This document shows, in pieces, positions 8,532-16,808 of a DNA stretch of 38,592 nt. The stretch comes from a virus: IMG/VR virus record IMGVR_UViG_3300032070_000014, positions 1-38,592 of that record; one strand, given 5' to 3'. A program made the position numbers and the translations under genes. How positions within the stretch are numbered: the first letter of the stretch is position 1; every line of letters starts with the position of its first letter. The notes beneath the pieces were generated by a model. It saw only the letters and a list, made by a program, of their open reading frames with translations. It had not been told where the DNA came from and did not search any database.

Positions 8532-8654
8532 ATCCTCATGGAAAATCCTGGGTGAGGATGGTAGGGCTCACGCAACGACTTGGCTTCCCTACCATCTCTC
8601 TTTTGCGTGAGCATGAGGCTACAGGCAGAACCATTCTCGTGCGCGATGGTTCTG
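8532..8654 (-). promoter_or_regulatory. Structured RNA leader with interleaved stems and buried ribosome site
   Basis: In the 145-base gap before the MuF gene, four perfect inverted repeats are visible. (1) CAGAACCAT 8626-8634 with 8646-8654, 11-base loop. (2) GCTCACGCAA 8566-8575 with 8603-8612. (3) GATGGTAGGG 8557-8566 with 8587-8596. Stems 2 and 3 interleave, so they are alternatives or a partial pseudoknot. (4) ATCCTCA 8532-8538 with 8553-8559, which encloses the ribosome site GAGGAT of the gene starting at 8526. A further 7-base pairing is 8534-8540 with 8612-8618. The strands of stems 3 and 4 share 8557-8559, so forming one disturbs the other. A cis-acting switch controlling MuF translation is inferred; a self-cleaving or processing element is an alternative. 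I recognise no known riboswitch class. Confidence 0.6.
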
Positions 8655-8671
8655 ATGGCTTAAATATTTCC

Positions 8672-11600
8672 TCAAAGCGTCCCCGCGATACGGGATGAGT
8701 TCGCGTCCTCGAGGATCCTGTCGAAGTCGCTGAGGGATTGGGTTCGGATCTGTTCTAAGCGGCCCGCAACCTCTGGCGCGAGCTCAACAACGTCTTTGCC
8801 GATAGCTCGCCTTGCATGTTTCCTAGCGATCTCTGCGATTCGGGCTTGGTTGTCATCTATGGCTTTGTGGCCTTCCGTGAGGGCTTGGCTTCGCGTCAAC
8901 CGGCCAGCTATGAAGGCTTTCATGATTTCTGTGAGGCGCCTAGCCAAGCCATACTCGGCTTTGACGGGGCCTCGGAAAGTGTCGGAGTGCGTGTGCTCAG
9001 AACCAATCGCAGCCGCTTTGAACACCAGATCTTTCGGCACATCGATCGGGTAATTGGCGGCGATGAGTTCTCGGCGCATCGTGCGCCTTTCTCCTGTTGG
9101 CTTGTTGATTGTGTTCGTGACAGGCACAATGAAGGTATGCATTCCCTTTGAAGACAAACCACGTGCTAACCGTTCGTTCTCGCCGAAACTAAGCAGCCAC
9201 TTCCCCTTCAAAGTGGGCAGGGTCTTGATGAGATCGGGCACGAACTTTTCTTCATAGGGCGGGTCAAAGTAGAAGAACGTGTTTGGTGAATCGTACTGAT
9301 GAACAATCTCCTTCCAGTCTTTGTTCTCTATCTTGACTTGCGATAGCTGCTCTTTGTACTGATCAAGCCTGCTCAGCCAATTTGGAGCGCTATTCTGCGA
9401 CCTCTCTCGATCTGGAGAACCAAGATTCCCGCGCCAAGTATCCCCGCGGTTCATGAAGCTGTGACGGGTCACGTAGAGGAGCTGCCAAAGCTCATCGTCC
9501 AGAGTCTTGGGCTTGTACTGATCTCGTACATGGAACCATCTTTCTCTTGTCGCTGCCCAAGGTCGGTTCATCATGGATTTTGCTTGTTCGGGCGTAGCCT
9601 GTTTGATCCACTGCCATACCTTAGTGAATCTTGGGTTTACATCGTTTAGAACGACTCTCCCAGGATCGTCCAGCATGAAGAATAGGGCTGCGCCGCCTGC
9701 AAACGGCTCCACGTACAAATCATGCGGTGGAATGAGCGTCTTGAGGAATGAGGCTTCGCGTCGTTTGCCCCCTGCCTTGCTAGGAATTGGCGGAACCATC
9801 TTAACATCTAGGGGGCTGAGTTTCGCACTGGCTGAGCTGCTGAGAGGCTTCCGTCCGAGTCGGGCGGCCTCGCGGATCTGAGCCTTCTTGGGCGCGGATA
9901 TGAGGCGCGTCTCGAGTCGTCCGCCTTTCCATTCCTCTCGAGTATCGTAGGCGTTGACCTGTTTGCTTTCTGGGGCTGATGCGCTGCGCTGCACATTATC
10001 GTGAACTTTCGACAAGTCACGTTCCGTGTAGCCGAGGGTTTCGCGGTGGTCTGGGCCGAGGCTGCCCGTATCCGTGCTCTCAGATTTCTTGAAGGGTGGT
10101 GGAGCTCCCCGCTTATCCCGTAGAACATATTTTGCTCCGCTTGGAGCTGTTGCTCTCATAGCGCCTATTGCGCCTGTATCGGGCTGAACTGGTGGAACAT
10201 CTTTCGGATATTTCGGTCCTCTAGGAATCGTGGGCGTAGGCTTCAGCCTTGGTGCCTGCTCGGTGCTTGCGCCCCCTGTAGGATCCAAGTTCTCTCTTGG
10301 CTGGGCGAGCGGGGCGATTGGAGCGTTATCTGGCTGTGTTGGTCGTTTGCGAGCTTTCGGCGCTAAACCTTTCTCCCGCATGTGGTCTTTGACGATTTGC
10401 CAAATCTGCTCCCGCGTGAAACCTGGGTGTTCCTTCCGTTCTTCATCGAACATGTCAAAGTATTCGTTCATTCGCGCTTCAGACATGTCATGGGTTTTCC
10501 ACACGTTGTCAATGTTCAAATCAGCTTTAGACAGCTTCACACGAACAAACTTACGATCTAGATAGGCGCGGTCATCATGAGGAATTGAAGCGTCAATGAT
10601 TTTCGGAGTTCCTGCCCGTGTGGGAACGATTCGTGATTCAACATCATAACCGCCGCCTTCAGTGATTTCTCGATGTCTGCCCGGGTAAGGTTTCTTCATG
10701 TAGTGCGGATCAATGTGAGCGCCGGATTCTTCTGTCACGGTTGCGATTGGAACATTGCTTTCGTCACGTTCCCAGCGATGAGCTCCCATCCCGCCTCGAT
10801 GCAGGTCAACTTTCTCTTTCCGCTGCTGTTTGCCACGATAAACTTCACCTGTAGATTGTGGTCCTTCGCCGGGCGGTGGATGGCCGATCTTGCGTATGCG
10901 CCCGCCCTGCCTGCGCTTGTACTGGCCGCCGATGTTGCCAGGTCCGCCTTGATAGGAATCTTTTGGTCCTGTGCGTTGCGTGTCAGTGTGATGGATTGGT
11001 CCGAAGGGTTTCGTGGGCCGCTCATATTCCCTGCTGACGCGAGCGCGGGCGATTCCTTCAGGGGTTTGCTCTGGGCTGAGGTCGTTGTCTCTAACGGGCT
11101 CGTCGGGCCTGTACGCTAACGCGCCCATCGGGTAGTCCTGGTCGGATCCGCCGCTTTGGCGTGCTCTTGGTCTCCCAGCTTTAGGCCCGGTTGCATCGCG
11201 GCTTCGACGTATTTCTTCAGGGCTTTCTCCAGGCAGCATCATGCCGTCCCGGATTGATTCTTTTGGGTTGCCGCCAACTCCGCTCATGGGCTTAGGTCGC
11301 GGTTTCCGGTCGCCTTCATAGGGGCCGATGAAAGGTTCTCGAGTCGGCTTCAAGTATTGTTTCAGAACATCGGCTGAGGTATCTCGGAACCCTTTGTTCT
11401 TCGGTGAACGCAGGATCGTCTTCGTTGGTTGAGATGGTTTAACGGGCAGCGGCTTCCGTTGTGGAACATAGAATACTTTTCCATCTCGGGTTATGTAGCG
11501 TCGGCCTGGGATCGTCATTGCGCCTTGTGGGAGAATTTTCACCTGGCCGGTTCTGTTATCATAGGTGAGAACTGGAGCCGCGTAGAGATTGTTTCCGCCG

Positions 11601-13213
11601 AGTGAGCCCTCTGCGAAATCGTAGCCTTCAGTTGGGACGCCGCCCCATGCTTTCATGCCTTCAACGATGGCTTGGTCTTCGGCTGTGAGCGGTATCTTCG
11701 GTATGCCCTTTTCTGGTCCTGTTGGAATGTTCAGATGTGGCTTGGGAGCTCCGAAGAGGCCGGGCTGTTGGCCTCCTTTCAGTTCGGCGAGGGTTAGTTG
11801 AAGCGGTTTCTCACCCCATGGAACAGACGGGCCTAGCTTCTTTCTGGCACGGTACTCGTTGATTTTCATAATGCCTTGCTGAATCTTCTGGAAGTCCATT
11901 TGATCTTCGAGAGCTTCCTGTTCCTTGTCAACATACTTGAACGACAAAACTATGCGGTCAGAGATTTCATTCAGGATTTGATTGTTAAGGATCTGTTCTA
12001 GGAGTCTGAGTAATGGCAGGATGGCTTTGCGTTTTTGGATCGTGCCTTGAGCGGACATCGCCGCGCCTGTAGCTCGAATATCATCGGTGAAGCCGACTTC
12101 GCTTGGTGTGAGTTTGTAGATCGCCCACATGATTTTTGCGAACCATTCTTGGCCTTTGATGAACTCCAAGTCTCGGTTCGTGTAGGTTAGCGGTGTGAAT
12201 TTTGCTTCTTTGTTGAGTATGGCGACCTTGTGGAAGCGGCCTTTGATTTCCGTGCGGAAGTATTCCCGTAGCCTCTGCTCATCTTCCTCGCTGCCAGTGA
12301 AGGAAACGACGCCTGAGGGCACAGCGTATTCCTGGAACATGCTGGCATTCGTGAAAGCCGAATTGATGAGACAGTTCAGAATTGTCTCGGCGCTTTGAGT
12401 CTCAGCCCAGCCGTAGACGCTGTATGAGCGGTTGTAACGCATCGCATAGGCGATCTCATTCACGTCGAACTCGATCGGTGCGACAGCGGGATGCAAATAG
12501 CTGTACTGCCAGTAGCGGTATTCGATTCCGTTGACATCAGTCTCTTTTAAGAAGGAAGCTCCGTCTCGACAGAAGAGTTCGCTGAGTTGTCTTTGGCCTC
12601 GGGGTTTAAGTTCGAATCCGCCAGCGGGATGCTGCACATAGCTGTTCAGTGAGAAGCCTTTCACAAGCGTTGCCGCGTCAAGTTCTAGGCTGTCCCGTAT
12701 GAGAGCTCGCAGGAGAGTGTTCAGAGTTTCGCCTTTGTTGTCGTTCGGATTGTTGAAGAAGTATGTGGCCTCATCAATGTCCGCTAGAATATCTTCCGGC
12801 GGAGACTCGCGGAGCTTAGGATCCTTCGGGATGATCTCCCACGGAATCTGCGCGACCTCTTCAATGATTGTCATGACGCACATGGCTACCCATTCAGAAG
12901 CCGCTAGGCTACGGTAACGGTAGACATCTATGTACCTAGGCTGACCTTTCAGCGGATTATAGAACCACTCTGTCATGACGGCGCGTCTTGGAAACTCTCT
13001 CTCATCCCACCACCAGGGATAGATCGTGTCCATGACGCCTTTCGTGATAGTGTTGTCCTCTAGGCGATTGAGCCTATCCCGAACTAGGGGATCCGCTGAG
13101 ACTATGCGTAATGCTGACACCAATTTCTCTTCAACTTGGTTTGCTTGAATTAACGGAGAAGTGTCTGCGACGGTTGCCACAGCATGTTCGCCGCTGGGCT
13201 GCGGGAGACTCAC
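8672..13213 (-). CDS. Portal protein fused to DNA adenine methyltransferase and MuF-N-like domain
   Basis: A single 1513-residue frame. Residues 1-560 fit an HK97-type portal (WFYNPLKGQPRYIDVYRYRS; later SAQGTIQKRKAILPLLRLLE and the helix-rich C-domain). Residues 560-1130 are a Pro/Arg/Gly-rich linker with one more ordered section about 860-960 (KFVRVKLSKADLNIDNVW). Residues 1131-1391 form a D12-class N6-adenine methyltransferase: VEPFAGGAALFF near 1168 (SAM site), VLNDVNP, and the catalytic FDPPYEE near 1314. Residues 1392-1513 are helical and MuF-N-like (RRLTEIMKAFIAGRLTRSQA). All three parts keep key motifs and the frame is unbroken. It may be cut by the prohead protease. The methylase could modify viral DNA at the packaging vertex (inference). 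Portal and methylase calls are firm; cleavage is speculation. Confidence 0.88.
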   Translation of the reverse strand: MSLPQPSGEHAVATVADTSPLIQANQVEEKLVSALRIVSADPLVRDRLNRLEDNTITKGVMDTIYPWWWDEREFPRRAVMTEWFYNPLKGQPRYIDVYRYRSLAASEWVAMCVMTIIEEVAQIPWEIIPKDPKLRESPPEDILADIDEATYFFNNPNDNKGETLNTLLRALIRDSLELDAATLVKGFSLNSYVQHPAGGFELKPRGQRQLSELFCRDGASFLKETDVNGIEYRYWQYSYLHPAVAPIEFDVNEIAYAMRYNRSYSVYGWAETQSAETILNCLINSAFTNASMFQEYAVPSGVVSFTGSEEDEQRLREYFRTEIKGRFHKVAILNKEAKFTPLTYTNRDLEFIKGQEWFAKIMWAIYKLTPSEVGFTDDIRATGAAMSAQGTIQKRKAILPLLRLLEQILNNQILNEISDRIVLSFKYVDKEQEALEDQMDFQKIQQGIMKINEYRARKKLGPSVPWGEKPLQLTLAELKGGQQPGLFGAPKPHLNIPTGPEKGIPKIPLTAEDQAIVEGMKAWGGVPTEGYDFAEGSLGGNNLYAAPVLTYDNRTGQVKILPQGAMTIPGRRYITRDGKVFYVPQRKPLPVKPSQPTKTILRSPKNKGFRDTSADVLKQYLKPTREPFIGPYEGDRKPRPKPMSGVGGNPKESIRDGMMLPGESPEEIRRSRDATGPKAGRPRARQSGGSDQDYPMGALAYRPDEPVRDNDLSPEQTPEGIARARVSREYERPTKPFGPIHHTDTQRTGPKDSYQGGPGNIGGQYKRRQGGRIRKIGHPPPGEGPQSTGEVYRGKQQRKEKVDLHRGGMGAHRWERDESNVPIATVTEESGAHIDPHYMKKPYPGRHREITEGGGYDVESRIVPTRAGTPKIIDASIPHDDRAYLDRKFVRVKLSKADLNIDNVWKTHDMSEARMNEYFDMFDEERKEHPGFTREQIWQIVKDHMREKGLAPKARKRPTQPDNAPIAPLAQPRENLDPTGGASTEQAPRLKPTPTIPRGPKYPKDVPPVQPDTGAIGAMRATAPSGAKYVLRDKRGAPPPFKKSESTDTGSLGPDHRETLGYTERDLSKVHDNVQRSASAPESKQVNAYDTREEWKGGRLETRLISAPKKAQIREAARLGRKPLSSSASAKLSPLDVKMVPPIPSKAGGKRREASFLKTLIPPHDLYVEPFAGGAALFFMLDDPGRVVLNDVNPRFTKVWQWIKQATPEQAKSMMNRPWAATRERWFHVRDQYKPKTLDDELWQLLYVTRHSFMNRGDTWRGNLGSPDRERSQNSAPNWLSRLDQYKEQLSQVKIENKDWKEIVHQYDSPNTFFYFDPPYEEKFVPDLIKTLPTLKGKWLLSFGENERLARGLSSKGMHTFIVPVTNTINKPTGERRTMRRELIAANYPIDVPKDLVFKAAAIGSEHTHSDTFRGPVKAEYGLARRLTEIMKAFIAGRLTRSQALTEGHKAIDDNQARIAEIARKHARRAIGKDVVELAPEVAGRLEQIRTQSLSDFDRILEDANSSRIAGTL

Positions 13214-13271
13214 CGTGCCTCATTCAATCCAATAAGACACTCGTGCAAGAATGGAAGGCGTAACTAGGATT

Positions 13272-13598
13272 TCAGATTCGAAGACGAAATCTCAGTTCAT
13301 GCCAGAGCCAGAGAAGCCAGTCATGAATACGCTCGATCGGAGAGGCGATGATTCGTCTGCCTCGGTAGGGATTCTCCGCGAGTTTCTCGGCAGCCTGCAT
13401 GATCTCCTGCTGGTCCGTTGAGCTTAGAGCTCGCAGTTGCTCTTGAAATGTCGGGGAGAGAACGACTCTGTATCCCTGTCGTGGTGCGGGTTCAATGGTT
13501 CCGTCTTTGTGGAGAATGCTTGGGCTGACACGGGGGAATCCAGCTTTCGCTCGCTTCGTGTGAATCCTCTCAAATCGCTTTCTTGATCGGCGGCTCAT
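13272..13598 (-). CDS. RelE/ParE-like toxin-fold protein
   Basis: ATG 13598 overlaps the preceding stop as ATGA, giving 108 residues. The basic N-terminus (MSRRSRKRFERIH) precedes a RelE-superfamily-like core: YRVVLSPTFQEQLRALSS, an Asp/Gln-rich helix (TDQQEIMQAAEKLAENPY), RGRRI, and a last strand ending WHELRFRLRI. RelE toxins usually end with an arginine-containing strand of this type. No antitoxin-like gene is adjacent, and it sits between packaging genes, so it may be a structural or regulatory protein using the fold. Assigned with moderate confidence. Confidence 0.55.
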   Translation of the reverse strand: MSRRSRKRFERIHTKRAKAGFPRVSPSILHKDGTIEPAPRQGYRVVLSPTFQEQLRALSSTDQQEIMQAAEKLAENPYRGRRIIASPIERIHDWLLWLWHELRFRLRI

Positions 13599-13750
13599 GT
13601 CGGGATCTTCTCTGCTCGTCTGAACCGTTTTCCGCAAGCTGGGCAGATGTAGTGTCTCACATGTAGAGGCGGCCCGTGAGGGTTGCCTTTCATGTCCCAT
13701 TCCTTGTTAGGCTGTGCGACATCTTGGCCGCAGCCTGGACATTTCTCCAT
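13595..13750 (-). CDS. Zinc-ribbon miniprotein
   Basis: A 51-residue protein starting MEKCPGCGQDVAQ at ATG 13750; a longer in-frame reading to 13879 has no compositional support. CPGC and CPAC, about 33 residues apart and flanking a linker with three His, make a C4 zinc ribbon. The basic end (GKRFRRAEK) suggests nucleic-acid binding. The stop overlaps the next gene as ATGA. It belongs to the zinc-ribbon run between the terminase and portal genes. Confidence 0.65.
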   Translation of the reverse strand: MEKCPGCGQDVAQPNKEWDMKGNPHGPPLHVRHYICPACGKRFRRAEKIPT

Positions 13751-13767
13751 ACTTGATCTCACCGTGA

Positions 13768-14007
13768 CTATGCTGGTTTCTTGAGTGCGACTTCGGGGCC
13801 AGCTATCGGCGCCTGTTGACCGCTTGTCGCAAACACGTACGCGAGCACATCGGCCTGCTCGTACCACATTTGAAGGCACTTACCGCACTTGTAATGTGGG
13901 AAATCCAGTTTGCCACGAGGCGTCATGATGCCTTCATGAACTTGCACTATGAAGCCTTTCTTTCCGCAACGCGGACACCAAAGACCAGGCACCTTATTTT
14001 CTTTCAA
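13768..14007 (-). CDS. Zinc-ribbon protein
   Basis: A 79-residue protein starting at TTG 14007 (MKENKVPGLW). CPRC and CGKC about 30 residues apart form a ribbon resembling transcription-factor S or IS-type ribbons, with PHYKCGKCLQMWYEQ after the second knuckle. The last 25 residues are Ala/Pro-rich. Nothing identifies a target. Adapter or nucleic-acid binding is inferred from family type. Confidence 0.65.
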   Translation of the reverse strand: MKENKVPGLWCPRCGKKGFIVQVHEGIMTPRGKLDFPHYKCGKCLQMWYEQADVLAYVFATSGQQAPIAGPEVALKKPA

Positions 14008-14026
14008 GTCAACCGCGTCCGAAGTC

Positions 14027-14170
14027 TCAAGTCTGGAGAACGGCTGAGAATGTGGCTTCGTTTCCTCGGATGCTCAAATGATACGTGAACTGTCTTCCTA
14101 GCAGAGAGCATTGCGGGCATTCACGCAAATGGCGGCCAGATTCGAGGGTGTTGATTACATGCAGTTTCAT
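14027..14170 (-). CDS. Zinc-knuckle miniprotein
   Basis: A 47-residue protein starting MKLHVINTLESGRHL, with one clear knuckle, ECPQC, followed by a strand-like basic end (RQFTYHLSIRGNEATFSAVLQT). The ATG at 14170 overlaps the upstream gene's TGA (TGATG). Only one CxxC is present, so it may be a half ribbon that pairs in a dimer or uses His residues. Too short for standard gene calling. Confidence 0.5.
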   Translation of the reverse strand: MKLHVINTLESGRHLRECPQCSLLGRQFTYHLSIRGNEATFSAVLQT

Positions 14171-14313
14171 CAAAGGTGCACCTTCGCACGATGTGGACAG
14201 GCTGCTTCTCTCATGTTGGTGTCGTAGACCATGTAGCAACGGAGGCATTGTTTTCGAGGCAAGGGTCTCTGTCTCACAAAGACAAAACTCGGCTCAGCCC
14301 TCGCGGGCGTCAT
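14170..14313 (-). CDS. Zinc-finger miniprotein
   Basis: A 47-residue protein from ATG 14313 (MTPARAEPSFVFVRQRPLPR). CLRC and, 14 residues on, CPH form a short CCCH-type site. It has a basic linker and is coupled by TGATG to the next small gene. Evidence is the cysteine pattern, the overlap and consistent strand. It is below usual gene-finder length. Confidence 0.5.
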   Translation of the reverse strand: MTPARAEPSFVFVRQRPLPRKQCLRCYMVYDTNMREAACPHRAKVHL

Positions 14314-14430
14314 CGCCTTATGGGATGCTATACTAACCCTCCGGACCTGGGACCTGAGGTCTGTATCCCATCATCGGGCTTTTTGGATGAGAGAGGGATT
14401 CTCCCGCTTGCGCTCGCAGACGATCAAGGC

Positions 14431-14724
14431 CTAAACGGAGAATCTGCCGCAGATCGCACATCGTGATGGCGTACAGAACATCAAAGGCGGACGCTCGCGG
14501 TTCTTCCAGAAATTGATGCTGGCCTGGCATCGTGGACATGGCTTGCCCATCAGCTTGTATCGCAACCGATAGAAAGCCCAATGCAGACGATTCATGTGGA
14601 CTTTATGGAAGTGCCCTTTGATTTCCGTGCGGAAGTATTCTCGTAGCCTCTGCTTATCTTCGTCGCTGCCACTGAACGATATGACACCACTTGGCACGGC
14701 GTATTCTCCTTCTTTCTCATTCAT
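14431..14724 (-). CDS. Chimeric miniprotein: portal fragment joined to a zinc-ribbon protein
   Basis: A 97-residue frame whose ATG overlaps the terminase stop as ATGA. Residues 7-42 (EYAVPSGV to FHKV) match portal residues encoded at 12224-12331 at 31 of 36 positions. From residue 44 a separate protein begins (MNRLHWAFYRLRYKLMGK) with CPRC and a final CAICGRF zinc site. The portal piece therefore sits in frame before an older small zinc-ribbon gene, and the product could start at either Met 14724 or Met 14595. A partial duplication is the simplest reading. Whether the fused part is functional is unknown. Confidence 0.65.
   Translation of the reverse strand: MNEKEGEYAVPSGVISFSGSDEDKQRLREYFRTEIKGHFHKVHMNRLHWAFYRLRYKLMGKPCPRCQASINFWKNRERPPLMFCTPSRCAICGRFSV
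14599..14706 (-). repeat. Duplicated portal-gene segment (copy of 12224-12331)
   Basis: These 108 bases align without gaps to 12224-12331 inside the portal coding region, with most differences at third codon positions. The preserved frame and mainly synonymous change suggest that the copy has been translated since duplication, or was acquired from a related virus's portal gene. Confidence 0.75.
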
Positions 14725-16337
14725 CCGAATAGGTCTTGTACGACTAGAGGCGGAGCCATGCGGCCATAGGCATCAGCGATCAGCGCATAGATGAATCCGT
14801 GAAGCGCGTCGTCAGGTTCGCCTTCTGGATGCGTGTAGTGATGATACTTCTTGCCGCTAACGGTCTCCTGCTCCTCCATCTCGATGCAGGTGAATTGCTC
14901 AATGATCCATTCGACGTCGAGCGGTTCAGCCCATGGAATGACTAGCAGCGGATTGACTGCGCCAGTTGGATCCTTATGCTTGATCAGCTCGATAGCGGTC
15001 TCAATCCAGAATGAGCGGTCAGCTAGGAGAAGCATCTGCGCGACTCGCTTGCCATACTCGTCTGAGGTTCGACGCTCAAGAGGGATCTCGGGTCTGCGAG
15101 TGTATTGGCAGCCGAGGAGTCGATCAGCGAACTTCTTCTGGAGCTCGCTGACTTGTACGGCACCGTATCCGATGTCTGCCACGGCCTGTTTCACATTGAA
15201 GAGCGGGATGAGGTTGCTGATGATCTGGACTTGCTTCATGGGGTCGCGTTCATCGAATTTGCGAACGTAGATGAGTCGCCAGCGGTCTTTATCGTCCTTC
15301 GCCATGATCCAGACGACGGTGAAGGCGTGTTGTCCGCCGCCCCAATCAATGCCAGCATACGAGACGTATGGCGGATCAAGGTGATCCATCAGGGCGAATT
15401 GGAAGTCTCTGCAAGCTAGAAGATCCTCAGAGATCAACGGCTTAGCAAGACCCCGATAGAAGAGGCCGAGAACTTCGTTGAGGAATCTGCGCTCGCTTCG
15501 GTAGCGGATGCGTTTGGCTTCTATGCTGTTGGGATGAGTGGGCGGGAGGCTGTTGATCCACGGAGCCATGCGTTGATCTATGTGATATCCTGAGTAGAAT
15601 CGGTTCTGAGGTCTCTGCGGAATCCATGCGCCTGATTCTGGATCCCATTCGTTCATATCGCTTTGTTGCCAGAGTCGCGAGAATTCCGAGCCCTCATCGC
15701 TTGCGGTTCCAACCATGATCATTGTTCCGAATTGGCTGTGGCTGAGTGTCTCTTCAAGGACAGGGATCGCTTCTTGCTGGACGTCCTGCATTTCATCTAT
15801 GGCTGCGAAGTCTGCTGGAATGTTTCTTAGAGCGTCGAAGTCTCCCCATGCGCTGATGAGATAGCAGATTGAGCCGTTCGAGAAGGGGATTCTGCCGATC
15901 GCGGTTTCTCCAAGCTCTGCCTCTCGCGCCTTGCTGATATAGTCGCGGAGCTCTGGGCTGTCGAATAGGGCTTTGCGGAATCGGTCGTGGCTGAATCTTG
16001 AAACCTGATCCATTCGCGGCGCGGTGTAGATTGCGGTTATGAAGGGATACGTGGTCAGCTTATAGAGAAGCCAGTTGACGATCCACTCGGTCATCTCCAT
16101 CTGCCGAGATTTCACGATGATGACTCGGTGCGAGTTGTCGCGGTAGAGCGGAAGCAGATAGTCTCGATCCTGGAAGCTGAACGGAGCGCCCTTGAGGATT
16201 CGGATGCGTTCAGCCCACTGGACTGGATCCTGAGGAATCGGGTTGCGTACCGCCTCGAGCTCCGCCTTGGCCGACGCCATGCTTCCTAAGATCAGAGACA
16301 CTTTCTCGGAGACTTTGCGCCTCTTTGAGAAGCTCAT
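14721..16337 (-). CDS. terL: Terminase large subunit
   Basis: A 538-residue DNA-packaging motor. The ATPase has a terminase-style Walker A, VKSRQMEMTEW (about 75-85), Walker B FAAIDEMQD with DE at 181-182, and a coupling motif MVGTAS near 209. The C-terminal RNase H-like nuclease shows YAGIDWGGG (Asp331), VADIGYG (Asp388) and EPDDALHG near the end, giving three acidic metal ligands. Length is typical. The start lies inside the putative small-terminase gene, overlapping by 128 bases; Met20 (16280) is an alternative. It cuts and pumps genome concatemers into the prohead through the portal encoded downstream. Confidence 0.95.
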   Translation of the reverse strand: MSFSKRRKVSEKVSLILGSMASAKAELEAVRNPIPQDPVQWAERIRILKGAPFSFQDRDYLLPLYRDNSHRVIIVKSRQMEMTEWIVNWLLYKLTTYPFITAIYTAPRMDQVSRFSHDRFRKALFDSPELRDYISKAREAELGETAIGRIPFSNGSICYLISAWGDFDALRNIPADFAAIDEMQDVQQEAIPVLEETLSHSQFGTMIMVGTASDEGSEFSRLWQQSDMNEWDPESGAWIPQRPQNRFYSGYHIDQRMAPWINSLPPTHPNSIEAKRIRYRSERRFLNEVLGLFYRGLAKPLISEDLLACRDFQFALMDHLDPPYVSYAGIDWGGGQHAFTVVWIMAKDDKDRWRLIYVRKFDERDPMKQVQIISNLIPLFNVKQAVADIGYGAVQVSELQKKFADRLLGCQYTRRPEIPLERRTSDEYGKRVAQMLLLADRSFWIETAIELIKHKDPTGAVNPLLVIPWAEPLDVEWIIEQFTCIEMEEQETVSGKKYHHYTHPEGEPDDALHGFIYALIADAYGRMAPPLVVQDLFG

Positions 16338-16671
16338 TCACGGTTTCCTCGAGATCGCTTGGCTGATAGATCTTCCTCAAGATCTCGCATGAATCATTCA
16401 GGACTCTCGTTTCGTGGCTTTCGATCTTCTTGTCCGCCTGAAGCTGCATCAGCTTGTTGACGAAAGCCTTGAGATCCTCAAGCGAGTTTATGTTAATCTT
16501 GATGCCGAGAGGAGCGAGCTGCCGTTCGATCTTCCTAATCTGAGCCTTCAGATACTGACCCTTAATCTTCGGATCCACGCTCGGCGGAGAGTAAGGGGGG
16601 GTGTGGCTATGGCCCCTTTCTTTCCGGCGCTTTCGGACACGACCCCCGCGTTTCCGTCTTTTCTTGGTCAT
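16210..16671 (-). CDS. Putative terminase small subunit
   Basis: A 153-residue protein immediately upstream of and overlapping the large terminase. The very basic N-terminus (MTKKRRKRGGRVRKRRKER) is followed by a helical, probably oligomeric centre (QYLKAQIRKIERQLAPLGI; DLKAFVNKLMQLQADKKIES) and a Gly/Ser-rich tail. Small terminases bind the packaging site and feed the motor. Identity rests on position, size and helix pattern, as no HTH is obvious. Confidence 0.6.
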   Translation of the reverse strand: MTKKRRKRGGRVRKRRKERGHSHTPPYSPPSVDPKIKGQYLKAQIRKIERQLAPLGIKININSLEDLKAFVNKLMQLQADKKIESHETRVLNDSCEILRKIYQPSDLEETVNELLKEAQSLRESVSDLRKHGVGQGGARGGTQPDSSGSSPVG

Positions 16672-16682
16672 GGGGGCTCATT

Positions 16683-16808
16683 TCACGGTTCTTGGGCTTT
16701 TGCCAGGATTGCTCCGCGTCTGCGGCATTTCTCGTCGTAGCACATTCTACAGCCTGAGTCGTCATGCGCTGCGAGGCTGTGTCCACATCTCGCGCATGTT
16801 TTGTTCAT
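16683..16808 (-). CDS. Zinc-ribbon miniprotein
   Basis: A 41-residue frame from ATG 16808: MNKTCARCGHSLAAHDDSG, then CRMCYDEKC and a basic end. The CARC and CRMC knuckles form a compact ribbon. It fits exactly between its neighbours (5 bases after the membrane gene, 11 before the small terminase) on the same strand, supporting reality despite its length. Confidence 0.6.
   Translation of the reverse strand: MNKTCARCGHSLAAHDDSGCRMCYDEKCRRRGAILAKAQEP

Noticed and set aside
13272-13598. Toxin-antitoxin pair
   Set aside because: The toxin-fold protein has no adjacent antitoxin; its neighbours are zinc ribbons and the portal gene.
14333-14581. 82-codon minus-strand frame overlapping the chimeric zinc-ribbon gene
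   Set aside because: It lies in another frame of a better-supported gene and has no motif; only its last part covers unassigned sequence.
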